The translations under genes were made by a program, and so were the position numbers. 64,000 nucleotides of DNA, from assembly GCF_001571045.1 (NCBI RefSeq), contig NZ_BCSV01000002.1, positions 434,001 to 498,000 on the forward strand. The letters are read 5' to 3'. How positions within the stretch are numbered: position 1 is the first letter of the stretch; each line of letters starts with the position of its first letter. This DNA is from Curtobacterium ammoniigenes NBRC 101786. GTDB lineage: Bacteria > Actinomycetota > Actinomycetes > Actinomycetales > Microbacteriaceae. This document shows positions 8,642-17,200 of this stretch, piece after piece. Below the pieces are notes generated by a model. The model did not search any database, was not told the origin of the DNA, and worked only from the letters and a program-made list of their open reading frames with translations.

Positions 8642-9180
8642 CGCACAGCAGCATGGCGATCCTCGACACGCCGGACGGTCCGTTCGCGATCCTCGAAGAC
8701 GCGGACGGTCGCGTCCTCGCATCGGGCTGGACGGATCAACCGGACCGGATCCTCGCCCGGCTCGCCGAGCGCGATCGCCCATCGTCGATCCGTACTGGGC
8801 CCTCCGCCGCCGCGGAGGCGGTCGGCGCCTACTACGCCGGCGACCCGCTGCCGGCGCTCTCCGTGCCCGTCCACCAGGTCGGCACGGAGCTGTTCCTCGC
8901 CGGCTGGCGGGCGCTTCGTGCGATCCCGGCGGGTGTCGTGCTGACGTATACGGAGCTCGCGGCGGCGATGGGCCGTCCGGCCGCGATCCGCGCCGCTGCC
9001 AGCGTCTGCGCGCGGAACGCTCCCGCCCTCTTCGTGCCCTGTCACCGCGTCGTTCGCACCGACGGCACGCTCGGGGGGTTCGCCTGGGGGCTCGACGTCA
9101 AGCGCGCGCTCCTCGAACACGAGGCGCTCGAGGTCGCGCCCGTCGCCGCGCGCGACCTTCCGTCAGAACAGCTTCGCTGA
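8638..9180 (+). CDS. ogt: Methylated-DNA-[protein]-cysteine S-methyltransferase
   Basis: A 180-residue O6-alkylguanine alkyltransferase with the active-site motif VPCHRVV (acceptor Cys135), preceded by TYTELAAAMGRP (103-114) and followed by the GGFAWG active-site loop. It transfers methyl groups from O6-methylguanine to itself in a suicide reaction. Translationally coupled to the Ada-AlkA gene by a 4-bp overlap, it provides the activity that E. coli Ada carries in its C-terminal half. Its 3' end overlaps the convergent MetE-like gene by 18 bp. Confidence 0.95.
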   Translation: MTHSSMAILDTPDGPFAILEDADGRVLASGWTDQPDRILARLAERDRPSSIRTGPSAAAEAVGAYYAGDPLPALSVPVHQVGTELFLAGWRALRAIPAGVVLTYTELAAAMGRPAAIRAAASVCARNAPALFVPCHRVVRTDGTLGGFAWGLDVKRALLEHEALEVAPVAARDLPSEQLR

Positions 9181-10389
9181 GGCTCGGCGCGCACCTTCGC
9201 CGAGTGATTCGAGCTTCGCCACGGCAATGTGCGGGTGAATCCTGCCGCCGAGGCCGCAGTCCGTGCCCGCGATCACGCGCTCCCGCCCGACGACCGACGC
9301 GAACCGTTCGATCCGCTGTGCGACCAGGTCGGGGTGCTCGACGACGTTCGTGGCGTGCCCGACGACACCGGGGATGATCACCTTGCCGTCGGGCAGGGTG
9401 ACGTCCTCCCACACCGTCCACTCGTGCTCGTGTCGAGCGTTCGCTGCCTCGAACGAGTACGCGGACGCGTCGATGTCGAGCATGAGGTCGACGATGTGTC
9501 GGAGTTCGATGTCCGTGGTGTGCGGCCCGTGCCACGAGCCCCAGCACAGGTGGAATCGAACACGGCTGGTGTCGAGGCCCTGGAGCGCGTGGTTCAGCGC
9601 TTCGACCCGAATCCGCGTGAAGGCTCGGTAGTCCTCGACGCTCGGCTCGGGATTGATCTGATCCCAGTTCTCAGCGATCGACGGGTCATCGATCTGCAGG
9701 TACAGCCCGGCATCGAGGATGATCTTGTACTCCTCGCGGAGCGCGTCCGCCCACGCCCAGATGTGCTCTTCCTCCGTCGCGTAGAACTCGTTCGCGACCC
9801 GCGCCGCTGACCCGGGGGAGAGCGCCGTGATGAATCCGTTGGCAGTGCCCGCGGCGTCGATCGCGTGCCGGAGGTTCGCCGCATCGGTCCGAGCAGCCTC
9901 GTGTCCCGTGTAGCGGATCGGCCCGGTCGTCGTGGGGAACGCCGTCGCGTTCTTGCCGGTCCCGATGCCGCTCGTCGGGTCCTGGTACGCATCCTGGAAG
10001 ATCGTCCAGTCGCGGCGATCGGGGAACGACGTCAGCTGAATGTGCCCGGGCGTCGAACGGACCGGCTGCTGGGTGAAGATGTTCTCGTCGGTCAGCGACA
10101 ACCCGCTCACCCGCTGGAAGGAATAGCCCCACCAGGCCCCGTAGTCCACCGCGTTCGACATGGCCTTGCCGAACTCGCCGTCACCCGGCTGTGTGATCCC
10201 AAGCTTGTGCTGCCGAGCGACGATGTCGTCGACGGCGGCGCTCGTCAACGAGCGGACTTCGTCGTTGGTCTGCAGGGTGAAGCCGTCGTCTGCGACCGGG
10301 CGAGCGGCGTTGGCTGCGATCAGCTCGGGTGTCCGCGGAAGGGACCCTGCGGTGGTCGCCTGGATGTGGTCAGTGTTCTCGAACGTCAT
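9163..10389 (-). CDS. Cobalamin-independent methionine synthase II family protein (MetE C-terminal-like)
   Basis: A 408-residue TIM-barrel protein starting with the family signature TTAGSLPRT (12-20). Likely zinc ligands are His280 and Cys282 (FHLCWG), Glu314 (SFEAAN) and Cys378 (GTDCGL); the acidic QIDDP segment at 232-236 matches the substrate-binding QIDEP of MetE. The N-terminal MetE half is absent. Short homologues transfer methyl groups to homocysteine or other thiols, with donors that differ from classical MetE. The ATG at 10389 is preferred because upstream codons do not resemble the family. A 337-bp region with hairpins lies upstream. The 3' end overlaps ogt on the other strand. Confidence 0.85.
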   Translation of the reverse strand: MTFENTDHIQATTAGSLPRTPELIAANAARPVADDGFTLQTNDEVRSLTSAAVDDIVARQHKLGITQPGDGEFGKAMSNAVDYGAWWGYSFQRVSGLSLTDENIFTQQPVRSTPGHIQLTSFPDRRDWTIFQDAYQDPTSGIGTGKNATAFPTTTGPIRYTGHEAARTDAANLRHAIDAAGTANGFITALSPGSAARVANEFYATEEEHIWAWADALREEYKIILDAGLYLQIDDPSIAENWDQINPEPSVEDYRAFTRIRVEALNHALQGLDTSRVRFHLCWGSWHGPHTTDIELRHIVDLMLDIDASAYSFEAANARHEHEWTVWEDVTLPDGKVIIPGVVGHATNVVEHPDLVAQRIERFASVVGRERVIAGTDCGLGGRIHPHIAVAKLESLGEGARRASAKLF

Positions 10390-10726
10390 GGCTGCATCAG
10401 CATGGCATTCCCGCAGCGTGGGTGCGAGCCGCTTCGTCGAACAGCGCAACACAGAGTCTTGGATCGACGGCCAATCCGCTCGGGCCGGGGCTCCGAATCC
10501 CTGACAATCGCGTGAGGCGGTGCAGAAGTCCCTTCGGGTGGGACCGCTGACATCACCCGCAGCGACAATGCAGTCCAGACGGTCCGGCGGCGACGCTTCG
10601 GGTGCGGCGCCCCGGACCGACTGCTCCACCCCTTGTACGGGGTGATGACGCCGAGCCGCCGTCGTGGCACACTCAGGTCACTCCCGATTCCGAGATCGAA
10701 TCGCGGGCTGTTCCTCCGAGGACCCC
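10390..10726. other. 337-bp divergent intergenic region with structured elements
   Basis: Lies between the divergent MetE-like and hydrolase genes. No coding sequence with codon bias is visible on either strand. It contains a long bulged hairpin (10571-10623) and a short perfect hairpin (10627-10644). I did not recognise a known SAM or cobalamin riboswitch core. Confidence 0.6.
10571..10644. promoter_or_regulatory. Two adjacent hairpins between MetE-like and hydrolase genes
   Basis: First hairpin: CAGTC (10571-10575) pairs with GACTG (10619-10623), GGTCCGG (10581-10587) with CCGGACC (10612-10618), GGCG (10589-10592) with CGCC (10608-10611), and CGC (10594-10596) with GCG (10604-10606). That is about 19 bp with small bulges. 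Second: CACCCC (10627-10632) pairs with GGGGTG (10639-10644) around a 6-nt loop. Neither strand has a T-run after them. The element could be a bidirectional terminator, a leader RNA of the MetE-like gene, or a DNA site. Confidence 0.5.
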
Positions 10727-11530
10727 ATGACCAGCGCGCCACCCGACCGCACCGTCGTTTCCGCCGACGGCACGCGCATTGTCATGAGCGTCGTTGGGTC
10801 CGGGCCGCCGCTCGTACTGGTTCCCGGTGCGTTCCAGCATCGCCGTTTCGGCGGGCTCGCCGAGATCGCCACTGCGCTCGCCGACTCCTTCACTGTCGGG
10901 TACTTCGACCGACGCGGTCGCGGAGAGAGCGGCGACACGCCCCCGTACGCGCCCGAATCCGAACTCGACGACCTCAGAGCGGTCATCACTGAACTCGGCG
11001 GATCCGCCGTGGCCGTAGGGCTGTGCGCCGGTGGCGCGCTCGTGCTCACGGCGCTGGCGGCGGGCCTGCCGATCACCCGCTCGGTGATCTGGGAGCCGCC
11101 GTACCGCGTCGCGGGCGAGCCGGAGGCCACTGAGCCGTACGAGGAGCGGTTGCGAGCACTCCTCGACCGCGGGCGCCGCGCGACCGCGACCAGGTACTAC
11201 CTCACCCGGGTTCTGGGGATGACCTGGCGTCGCGCGCTGTCGCTTCGGTCGCGAGCCCCCGTGTGGCGCGGCTTGCTCGACAGCGCGACCGCGCTGGATC
11301 GGGAGGCGGCGACGCTGAACGACCTGCGCCTCCCGGCCGCAACGCTCGCGCAGATCCGCACACCGACACTCGTGATCGTCGGAAGCGATAGCCCCGACTG
11401 GATGAAGCACGCGGTACAGGCCGTCGTCGAACATGTTCCCGGCGCAGCGCACACGGTGCTCCAGAACCAGACGCACGACGTCGAGCCGGACGTCATCGCG
11501 CCCGTCGCCGCAGCATTCCTCAGCGAGTGA
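10727..11530 (+). CDS. Alpha/beta hydrolase with Cys at the nucleophile position
   Basis: A 267-residue single-domain alpha/beta hydrolase. It shows the oxyanion-loop PGAFQHR (33-39), DRRGRGES (61-68), the nucleophile elbow GLCAGG (98-103) and a candidate catalytic His250 (THDVEPD). The elbow carries Cys100 where Ser is usual; this is reminiscent of dienelactone hydrolase (G-x-C-x-G), though the rest of the sequence looks like a general lipase/esterase-type member. Acidic candidates are Asp221 and Asp224. The substrate is unknown. CCGAGGA precedes the ATG. Confidence 0.85.
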   Translation: MTSAPPDRTVVSADGTRIVMSVVGSGPPLVLVPGAFQHRRFGGLAEIATALADSFTVGYFDRRGRGESGDTPPYAPESELDDLRAVITELGGSAVAVGLCAGGALVLTALAAGLPITRSVIWEPPYRVAGEPEATEPYEERLRALLDRGRRATATRYYLTRVLGMTWRRALSLRSRAPVWRGLLDSATALDREAATLNDLRLPAATLAQIRTPTLVIVGSDSPDWMKHAVQAVVEHVPGAAHTVLQNQTHDVEPDVIAPVAAAFLSE

Positions 11531-11572
11531 CGATCGCGCGCCCCAACGAGGCAGCACTGCGATGATGGTCTG

Positions 11573-12454
11573 ATGACCGTTCACGCTGCCGCTCCAAAGC
11601 TCGGCCTCCTGCTCGACGTCGACGGGCCGATCGCGAGTCCGGTGTCGCGGACGATCGCGAATCCGTCGATCGTCGCGGATCTGCTGGAACTGGCCGCGCA
11701 GGGCGTGCCGATCGTGTTCAACACCGGTCGCAGCGACGCGTTCATCCGGGAACAGGTCGCTGCGCCGCTCATCGCCGGCGGTCTCGGCGTGAACGCCCGG
11801 GTTCACGCCGTCTGCGAGAAGGGAGCCGTGTGGTGCTCGATCGGCCCGCAGTTCGCCGACGGCGTCGGCCCGGTCGAGGTCGACGCTGCGCTGGCACTCC
11901 CGCGCGAATTCGGCGACGCCATGCAGGGCCTGGTCGCAGACCGGTTCTCGGACCTGATGTTCTTCGACACCTCGAAGCGAGCCATGGTCTCGCTCGAGCA
12001 GCGCGTCGACGTCGACAACGCCGACTATCTGGCGCGACAGCCCGAGTTCGACGCGCTCGCCGTCGAGGCGCTGTCGGCTCGTGACCTCGGCGTCCGCTAT
12101 CGCGACCATGATCGCCCCAACAGTGCCGGGATCGTCGCGTGGCGTGTCGATCCGACGATCATCTCGACGGATATCGAGTCGATCCGTTCCGGCAAGGATC
12201 TCGGTGCTGACCGTGCGCTGGCGCTCCTGGCCGAGGAGGGGCCGCTCCCGCGCGCATGGCGCACCATGGGTGACTCGCGGAGCGACTACGCCATGGCCGA
12301 CTGGCTGCACGAGCGCGGATTCGAGGTCGCGCACGTGGATGTCCGCCCGAGCGACGGTATCCCGAAGAAGCCGTACGCGGTCCTCACCAGCCCCGATGGA
12401 GTCATCCACGACGACGCCGGCGCCGAGTGGCTCGGCACCTTCGTCGCTGCCTGA
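11573..12454 (+). CDS. HAD superfamily hydrolase
   Basis: A 293-residue haloacid dehalogenase-type phosphatase with motif I DVDG (Asp15, Asp17), motif II FNTGRSD near 48-54 and motif IV GDSRSDYAMAD near 237-247. The cap between motifs places it near Cof-type or sucrose-phosphatase-like enzymes, but the substrate is not evident. No signal peptide is seen. No Shine-Dalgarno is apparent; a GATGAT hexamer lies 6 nt before the ATG (11561-11566), consistent with a leaderless transcript. The gene is convergent with the next one, separated by 126 bp without a clear terminator. Confidence 0.85.
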   Translation: MTVHAAAPKLGLLLDVDGPIASPVSRTIANPSIVADLLELAAQGVPIVFNTGRSDAFIREQVAAPLIAGGLGVNARVHAVCEKGAVWCSIGPQFADGVGPVEVDAALALPREFGDAMQGLVADRFSDLMFFDTSKRAMVSLEQRVDVDNADYLARQPEFDALAVEALSARDLGVRYRDHDRPNSAGIVAWRVDPTIISTDIESIRSGKDLGADRALALLAEEGPLPRAWRTMGDSRSDYAMADWLHERGFEVAHVDVRPSDGIPKKPYAVLTSPDGVIHDDAGAEWLGTFVAA

Positions 12455-12580
12455 ACCTGCACGGCGCGACATCGAACCCTCCGCGGCTGCCGCTGCTCGC
12501 GAGGTCCCAGCGGCTCCCGCGGTCCTCACGCCGGCCCGTGCAGGCCGCCGCTGTCGCGACCGCGTCGCCGGAGGTGCGCG

Positions 12581-13396
12581 TCAGCGCCGGTGCAGGGGCC
12601 GAACGCTGAGCATCTCGACGGTGCCGTGCGGCGGCAGATCGACCACGGTGCGCACGGTCGCAGCGACGTCGTCGGGCGTGAGCGTGTAGCGCGTGTCGTA
12701 GGGCACGCCGAGCTTCGCGACGAGAGCGCGCTGCATGTCGGTGTCGACCTGGCCGGGGTGCACGCTCGACACCCGGACCTCGTTGTCGCGTTCTTCGGCG
12801 CGGAGCGCGTCGGTGAACGCTGTGAGCGCGAACTTCGACGCCGCGTAGACCGCGCCGCCCGCTGAGGCGGTCAGCCCGGCGCCGCTGTTGATCGTGACGA
12901 CGAGCCCGCGTGCTGCGCGGAGCGCTGGGAGAGCGAGCCGTGTCAGCTCCGCGACGGCGAAGACGTTCGTCGCGAACACGCGCTCCCACACCGCGCGCTC
13001 GGTGGCGGCGACGGGTCCGCCGTCTTCGATGCCGGCCGCATGCACGAGGACGTCGAGGCGGTCCGGGAGGCGCGGCACCGGCCCGGCGGTCAGGTCGCCG
13101 ACCCACGCTTCCGCGCTCTCGATCCCGGCGACGACGGCATCGACGGCTGCACGGTCGCGTCCGCCGACGAGCACGTGATGCGTCCGGCCGAGATCGAGCG
13201 CGATCGCTCGTCCGATGCCGCGGGACGCGCCCGTGACGAGCGCAATCGGCCGAGGTGCTCCGCTGGCGGGAGTGCGGTGCGGTTCCGTGTGCGGGGTGGC
13301 GGAATCAGTCTGCGCGGCGGCGGGGCCAGTCTGCGGGGCGGCAGGGCCGGTCTGCGCCTCGGCGGACTCGGGGGCGGCGGGGGTCGTGGAGCTCAC
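12581..13396 (-). CDS. SDR family oxidoreductase with low-complexity N-terminus
   Basis: A 271-residue classical SDR: TGASRGIG near 55-62, HAAG in place of NNAG, and catalytic Tyr-Lys in YAASK. The first 48 residues are a Pro/Ala/Thr/Gln-rich tail with repeated QTGPAA units that is not part of the fold. The start is GTG at 13396. No other start lies close to the fold, so the tail is probably real, although a late start cannot be excluded. The substrate is unknown. It is the last gene of a minus-strand group with nei and lhr (25 bp after the glycosylase gene). Confidence 0.82.
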   Translation of the reverse strand: MSSTTPAAPESAEAQTGPAAPQTGPAAAQTDSATPHTEPHRTPASGAPRPIALVTGASRGIGRAIALDLGRTHHVLVGGRDRAAVDAVVAGIESAEAWVGDLTAGPVPRLPDRLDVLVHAAGIEDGGPVAATERAVWERVFATNVFAVAELTRLALPALRAARGLVVTINSGAGLTASAGGAVYAASKFALTAFTDALRAEERDNEVRVSSVHPGQVDTDMQRALVAKLGVPYDTRYTLTPDDVAATVRTVVDLPPHGTVEMLSVRPLHRR

Positions 13397-13421
13397 CGAT
13401 CCACCCTACGGATTGCGTGGA

Positions 13422-14201
13422 TCAGTGCTGGCAGCGTGGGCACCAGTAGGTGTCGCGGAGCGTCAGCGCCGAGTCGCCGAGCTCGCCGTATTGGATTCGG
13501 GTGCCGCAGCGGAGGCACGGCCGGCCGGCGCGCCCGTAGACCCAGAGGCGCTGTCCGGGCCGGTCGATTCCGGTGGTGACGCGGCTGGAGCGGTTGCGGT
13601 TGGCGACGATGAGACGTCGGCCGAGCTCGATCATGCGTGCCGGATCGCCGATGGTGCCGGCGGGCCGTGTGGGCAGCACGCCGCGCAGGAAGCAGAGCTC
13701 GTTGCGGTAGACGTTGCCGATGCCGGCGAGGTTCCGCTGGTCGAGGAGCGCGAGTCCGATCGGACGGTCGGCGTCTGCGGTGATGTTGGCGAGCGCTTGG
13801 TCGGGGTCCCAGTCTGGGCCGAGGAGATCCGGTCCGAGGTATCCGACCACGTCCGCTTCCATGTCGCGGGGGATCACTTCGAGGATTCCGAGGGCGAAGC
13901 CGACGGTGGAGACCGCTGCGGTGTCGAGGATGGCGCGCGCTTCGTGCGCGGGTCGCTTCCACCGGCCTCCCGGCGGGTAGATGTCCCAGCGACCCTCCAT
14001 CTTCAGGTGCGAGTGCACGGTGACGTCGCCGATGTGGTGGAGGAGGTGCTTGCCCCGGGCGACCACGTCGTCGACGCGTCGGCCGGTGAGATCGACCGTC
14101 GCGAACTGCGGAACCCGGAAGTCGGTGCGAGTGAGCACTGCGCCGGCGAGTGCGTCATGCAACCGCGCCGCGGCACGGTGCACGGTGTCGCCCTCAGGCA
14201 C
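13422..14201 (-). CDS. nei: Endonuclease VIII-type DNA glycosylase (Fpg/Nei family)
   Basis: A 259-residue base-excision repair enzyme that removes oxidised bases and cleaves abasic sites. After Met removal it begins PEGDTVH, where the N-terminal Pro is the Schiff-base nucleophile and Glu the catalytic acid. A helix-two-turn-helix region (DQRNLAGIGNVYRNE) and a C-terminal four-Cys zinc finger (CLRC, then CPRC at the extreme end) are intact. The GTG at 14201 is fixed by the catalytic proline; upstream frame is antisense to nothing conserved. It overlaps the lhr stop by 8 bp. Actinobacteria such as Mycobacterium also place a nei gene beside lhr. Confidence 0.93.
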   Translation of the reverse strand: MPEGDTVHRAAARLHDALAGAVLTRTDFRVPQFATVDLTGRRVDDVVARGKHLLHHIGDVTVHSHLKMEGRWDIYPPGGRWKRPAHEARAILDTAAVSTVGFALGILEVIPRDMEADVVGYLGPDLLGPDWDPDQALANITADADRPIGLALLDQRNLAGIGNVYRNELCFLRGVLPTRPAGTIGDPARMIELGRRLIVANRNRSSRVTTGIDRPGQRLWVYGRAGRPCLRCGTRIQYGELGDSALTLRDTYWCPRCQH

Positions 14202-17200
14202 GGAGCCGGAGTCCGGCCGGCGTCGCGGTGAATCCCTCGTCGCGGAGCATCGCCGCGAGCGGGTGTTCGAGCACGAATCGCCCGTCGACGCGTTCGACGG
14301 TGAGTCGGTTGAGTCGATCGCGGACCGTCCTCGCGATCGATGCCGCTGCCGCCGCAAGCACCGCGGGATCGTCGGAGAAGGTGAGCAGCGTTTTGCCGCC
14401 ACGTTCGACGTAGACCGCGAGCTCGCCCTCGACGATGGTGACGAGCGCACCAGCTTTCCGTCCGGGCCGATGGCCGCGGGTCGCTGGCGCGCCGTCGTCG
14501 ATCTGATCTCCGGCATCGGGCCACGGCAGAACGGCACCGTATGCGTTCGCGGGATCGGTGGCCGCGAGCGTCAGCGCGGAGCGTTCGTGATCGATGTCTG
14601 CAGGAGGGTCATCGTCGCGATGGGAGGCGCGGAGCCGATCCACGGTCGGTCCGGTTGCGAACTGGGCCGCGCCGAGTCCTTCGATGAAGTAGCCGCGTCG
14701 AGCGCGTCCGGTCTCTTCGAACTTCGAGAGGACTCGGTAGACACCGGAGAAGCCGCCGCGGATGTTCTCGGCTTGGACGGCACCGCGGGTGACGACCCCG
14801 TACCGCTCGAGGAGCTGCTCGGCCGTTGCGGCGGCGCGCAGCGTCTGGTCGGGCTCCGCGAGCGGGAGGAGCGACCAGCGGCCGCCGACCGTCGGCGGCC
14901 CGGACTGCGTCGGCATCGTCGGCCGTCTGCGGCCGCGGTACGCGCGGGGCCGCGGCGTGCTCTGGCGCGCCTTGCCGCCGATCATCACGCGGAGGGGCGC
15001 GAAGGTGTCGTTGGTGATCTGTCCCGCCCACACGAGATCCCACAGCGCCGTGGTGAGCGCGGCGTCGTCGGTCGATCCGACCACTTGGGCGAGTTGGCGG
15101 AAGAAGTAGGCGCCACCTCCGGCGAGGGCGCCGAGGACGTCGCGTTGCAGCGCGGTGGTCTCGTCGCCGGACGGCTCTGCGAGTGTCGTCGTCGCCGTAT
15201 CGGCGAGGTGGAGTCGGATCCAGCCGTCGTTGCCGGGGAGCGTGCCACCGCCGGACCAGAGGACTTCCCCGGTCGCCGTCAGCTCGTCGAGCATCGCCGG
15301 TGTGTAGTCGCGAACGCGCGCCGGAAGCACGAGCGATTCCCATGCGCTCGCGGGCAGCGCCACGCCGGCGAGCTGATCGATGACCTGGAGCACGCCGTCG
15401 ACGCCGCGCAGTCCGCTCCTGCTTCCAGGAGAGAACACGTGCTGCCAGTCGGGAAGGAATCGGGCAAGCGTCCGTGCTGGGACCGGTTCGACCTCCTGTC
15501 GGAGTGCGGCCAGCGACTTCGTTCGGATCCGCCGGAGCACTTCGGCATCGCACCACTCTGCGCCCTGGCGGTCGGGACGGAACTCGCCCTCCACGATGCG
15601 CCGATCGGCGACGAGCCTCCGGAGGGTGTCGTGAACGACGGCGACGCCGAGTCCGAGTCTCGACGCGGTGTCCGCGGCGCTGAACGGCCCGTGGCTTCGT
15701 GCGTACCGCCCGACGAGGTCTCCGAGTGGGTCGGCGACCGGCTCGATGAACGCTGTCGGGACGCCGATCGGGAGCGCCACGCCGAGCGCGTCACGGAGGC
15801 GCGCGGCGTCTTCGATGACGGCCCACCGCCTGCTCGGATCACCGCCGTAGCCCAGGAGGCGGTGGTCGTGTTCCAGCGCCTCGAGCGTCGTGCGCATGGT
15901 CGCGACCGCTCCCTCACGGTCCACGGACTCGGCGAGCCAGCTGCGGTCGACGGCCTCCTCGGCGGTGAGCGGTCCGACGAGCCGGAGGACGTCGACGATT
16001 CCTTCGGCATCGCGCGCCCGACGTTCGGGGGTGAGTCGCTGCAGTTCGCGTTCCACCTGGTCGAGCACGCTCGGGTCGAGGAGTTCCCGGAGGTCCGCGC
16101 GGCCGAGCAGTTCCCCGAGGAGCGTCTGGTCGAGCGACAGTGCTGCGGCGCGGCGCTCTGCGAGCGGTGAGTCGCCTTCGTACATGAACGCGCCGACATA
16201 CCCGAAGAGCAGCGACCGCGCGAATGGCGACGGCTGCTCGGTCGTGCTTTCAACGAGCCGGATGCGCCGTCGTGCGATCTCGTCGGCGATTCCGAGGAGC
16301 GCGGGAACGTCGTAGACGTCCTGAAGCACCTCGCGCACCGTCTCGAGGATGATCGGGAAGCTCGGATACTTCCGGGCGACATCGAGCAGCTGCGAGGCGC
16401 GTTGTCGCTGCTGCCACAGCGGCGAGCGTCGGCCCGGATCCCGTCGCGGAAGCAGGAGGGCGCGCGCAGCGCACTCCCGGAATCGCGATGCGAACAGCGC
16501 TGAGCCGCCGACTTCGTCCGTGATCAGGGTGTCGAGTTCGTCTCGTTCGAACACGAAGAGCTCCGCACCCGGCGGCTCGGCGTCCGTCTCCGGAATCCGG
16601 ACGACGATGCCGTCGTCGCTTGCCATCGCGCCGCCGTCGATGCCGAGCCGTTCGCGAAGGCGGGCACCCACCGCGAGTGCCCACGGCTGATGGACCTGCA
16701 TGCCATACGGGGAGTGGAGGACGAGCCTCCAGTCGCCGAGCTCGTCGCGGAACCGTTCGACGACGAGGGTCGTGTCGGTTGGCACATGGCCGGTCGCTGC
16801 GCGTTGTTCGACGAGGAACGCGAGCAGGTTTGTGACGGCCCGGGCGTCGAGCCCGGCAGCGGCGACACGGCGCTCAGCGTCGGCGGGCGCTGCCGTGTCG
16901 ATCTCCCGGAGGTATGCGCCGAGCGCTCGCCCGAGTTCTGCGGGTCGGCCGATGCCGTCACCCTTCCAGAACGGGACCCGGCCCGGTTGTCCGAAGGCGG
17001 GGCTGACGAGCACGCGGTCGTGGGTGATGTCCTCGATCCGCCAGCTGGTCGCACCAAGCGCGAAGACATCGCCGACGCGCGATTCGTAGACCATCTCCTC
17101 GTCGAGTTCACCGACGCGCGACGCCTTCTCGCCGACCATGAACACACCGAACAGGCCGCGATCGGGGATGGTTCCGCCGCTCGTCACGGCGAGCCGCTGC

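Noticed and set aside
10390..10726. SAM-IV or cobalamin riboswitch before the MetE-like gene
   Set aside because: No match to the conserved cores that I know; only generic hairpins are visible.
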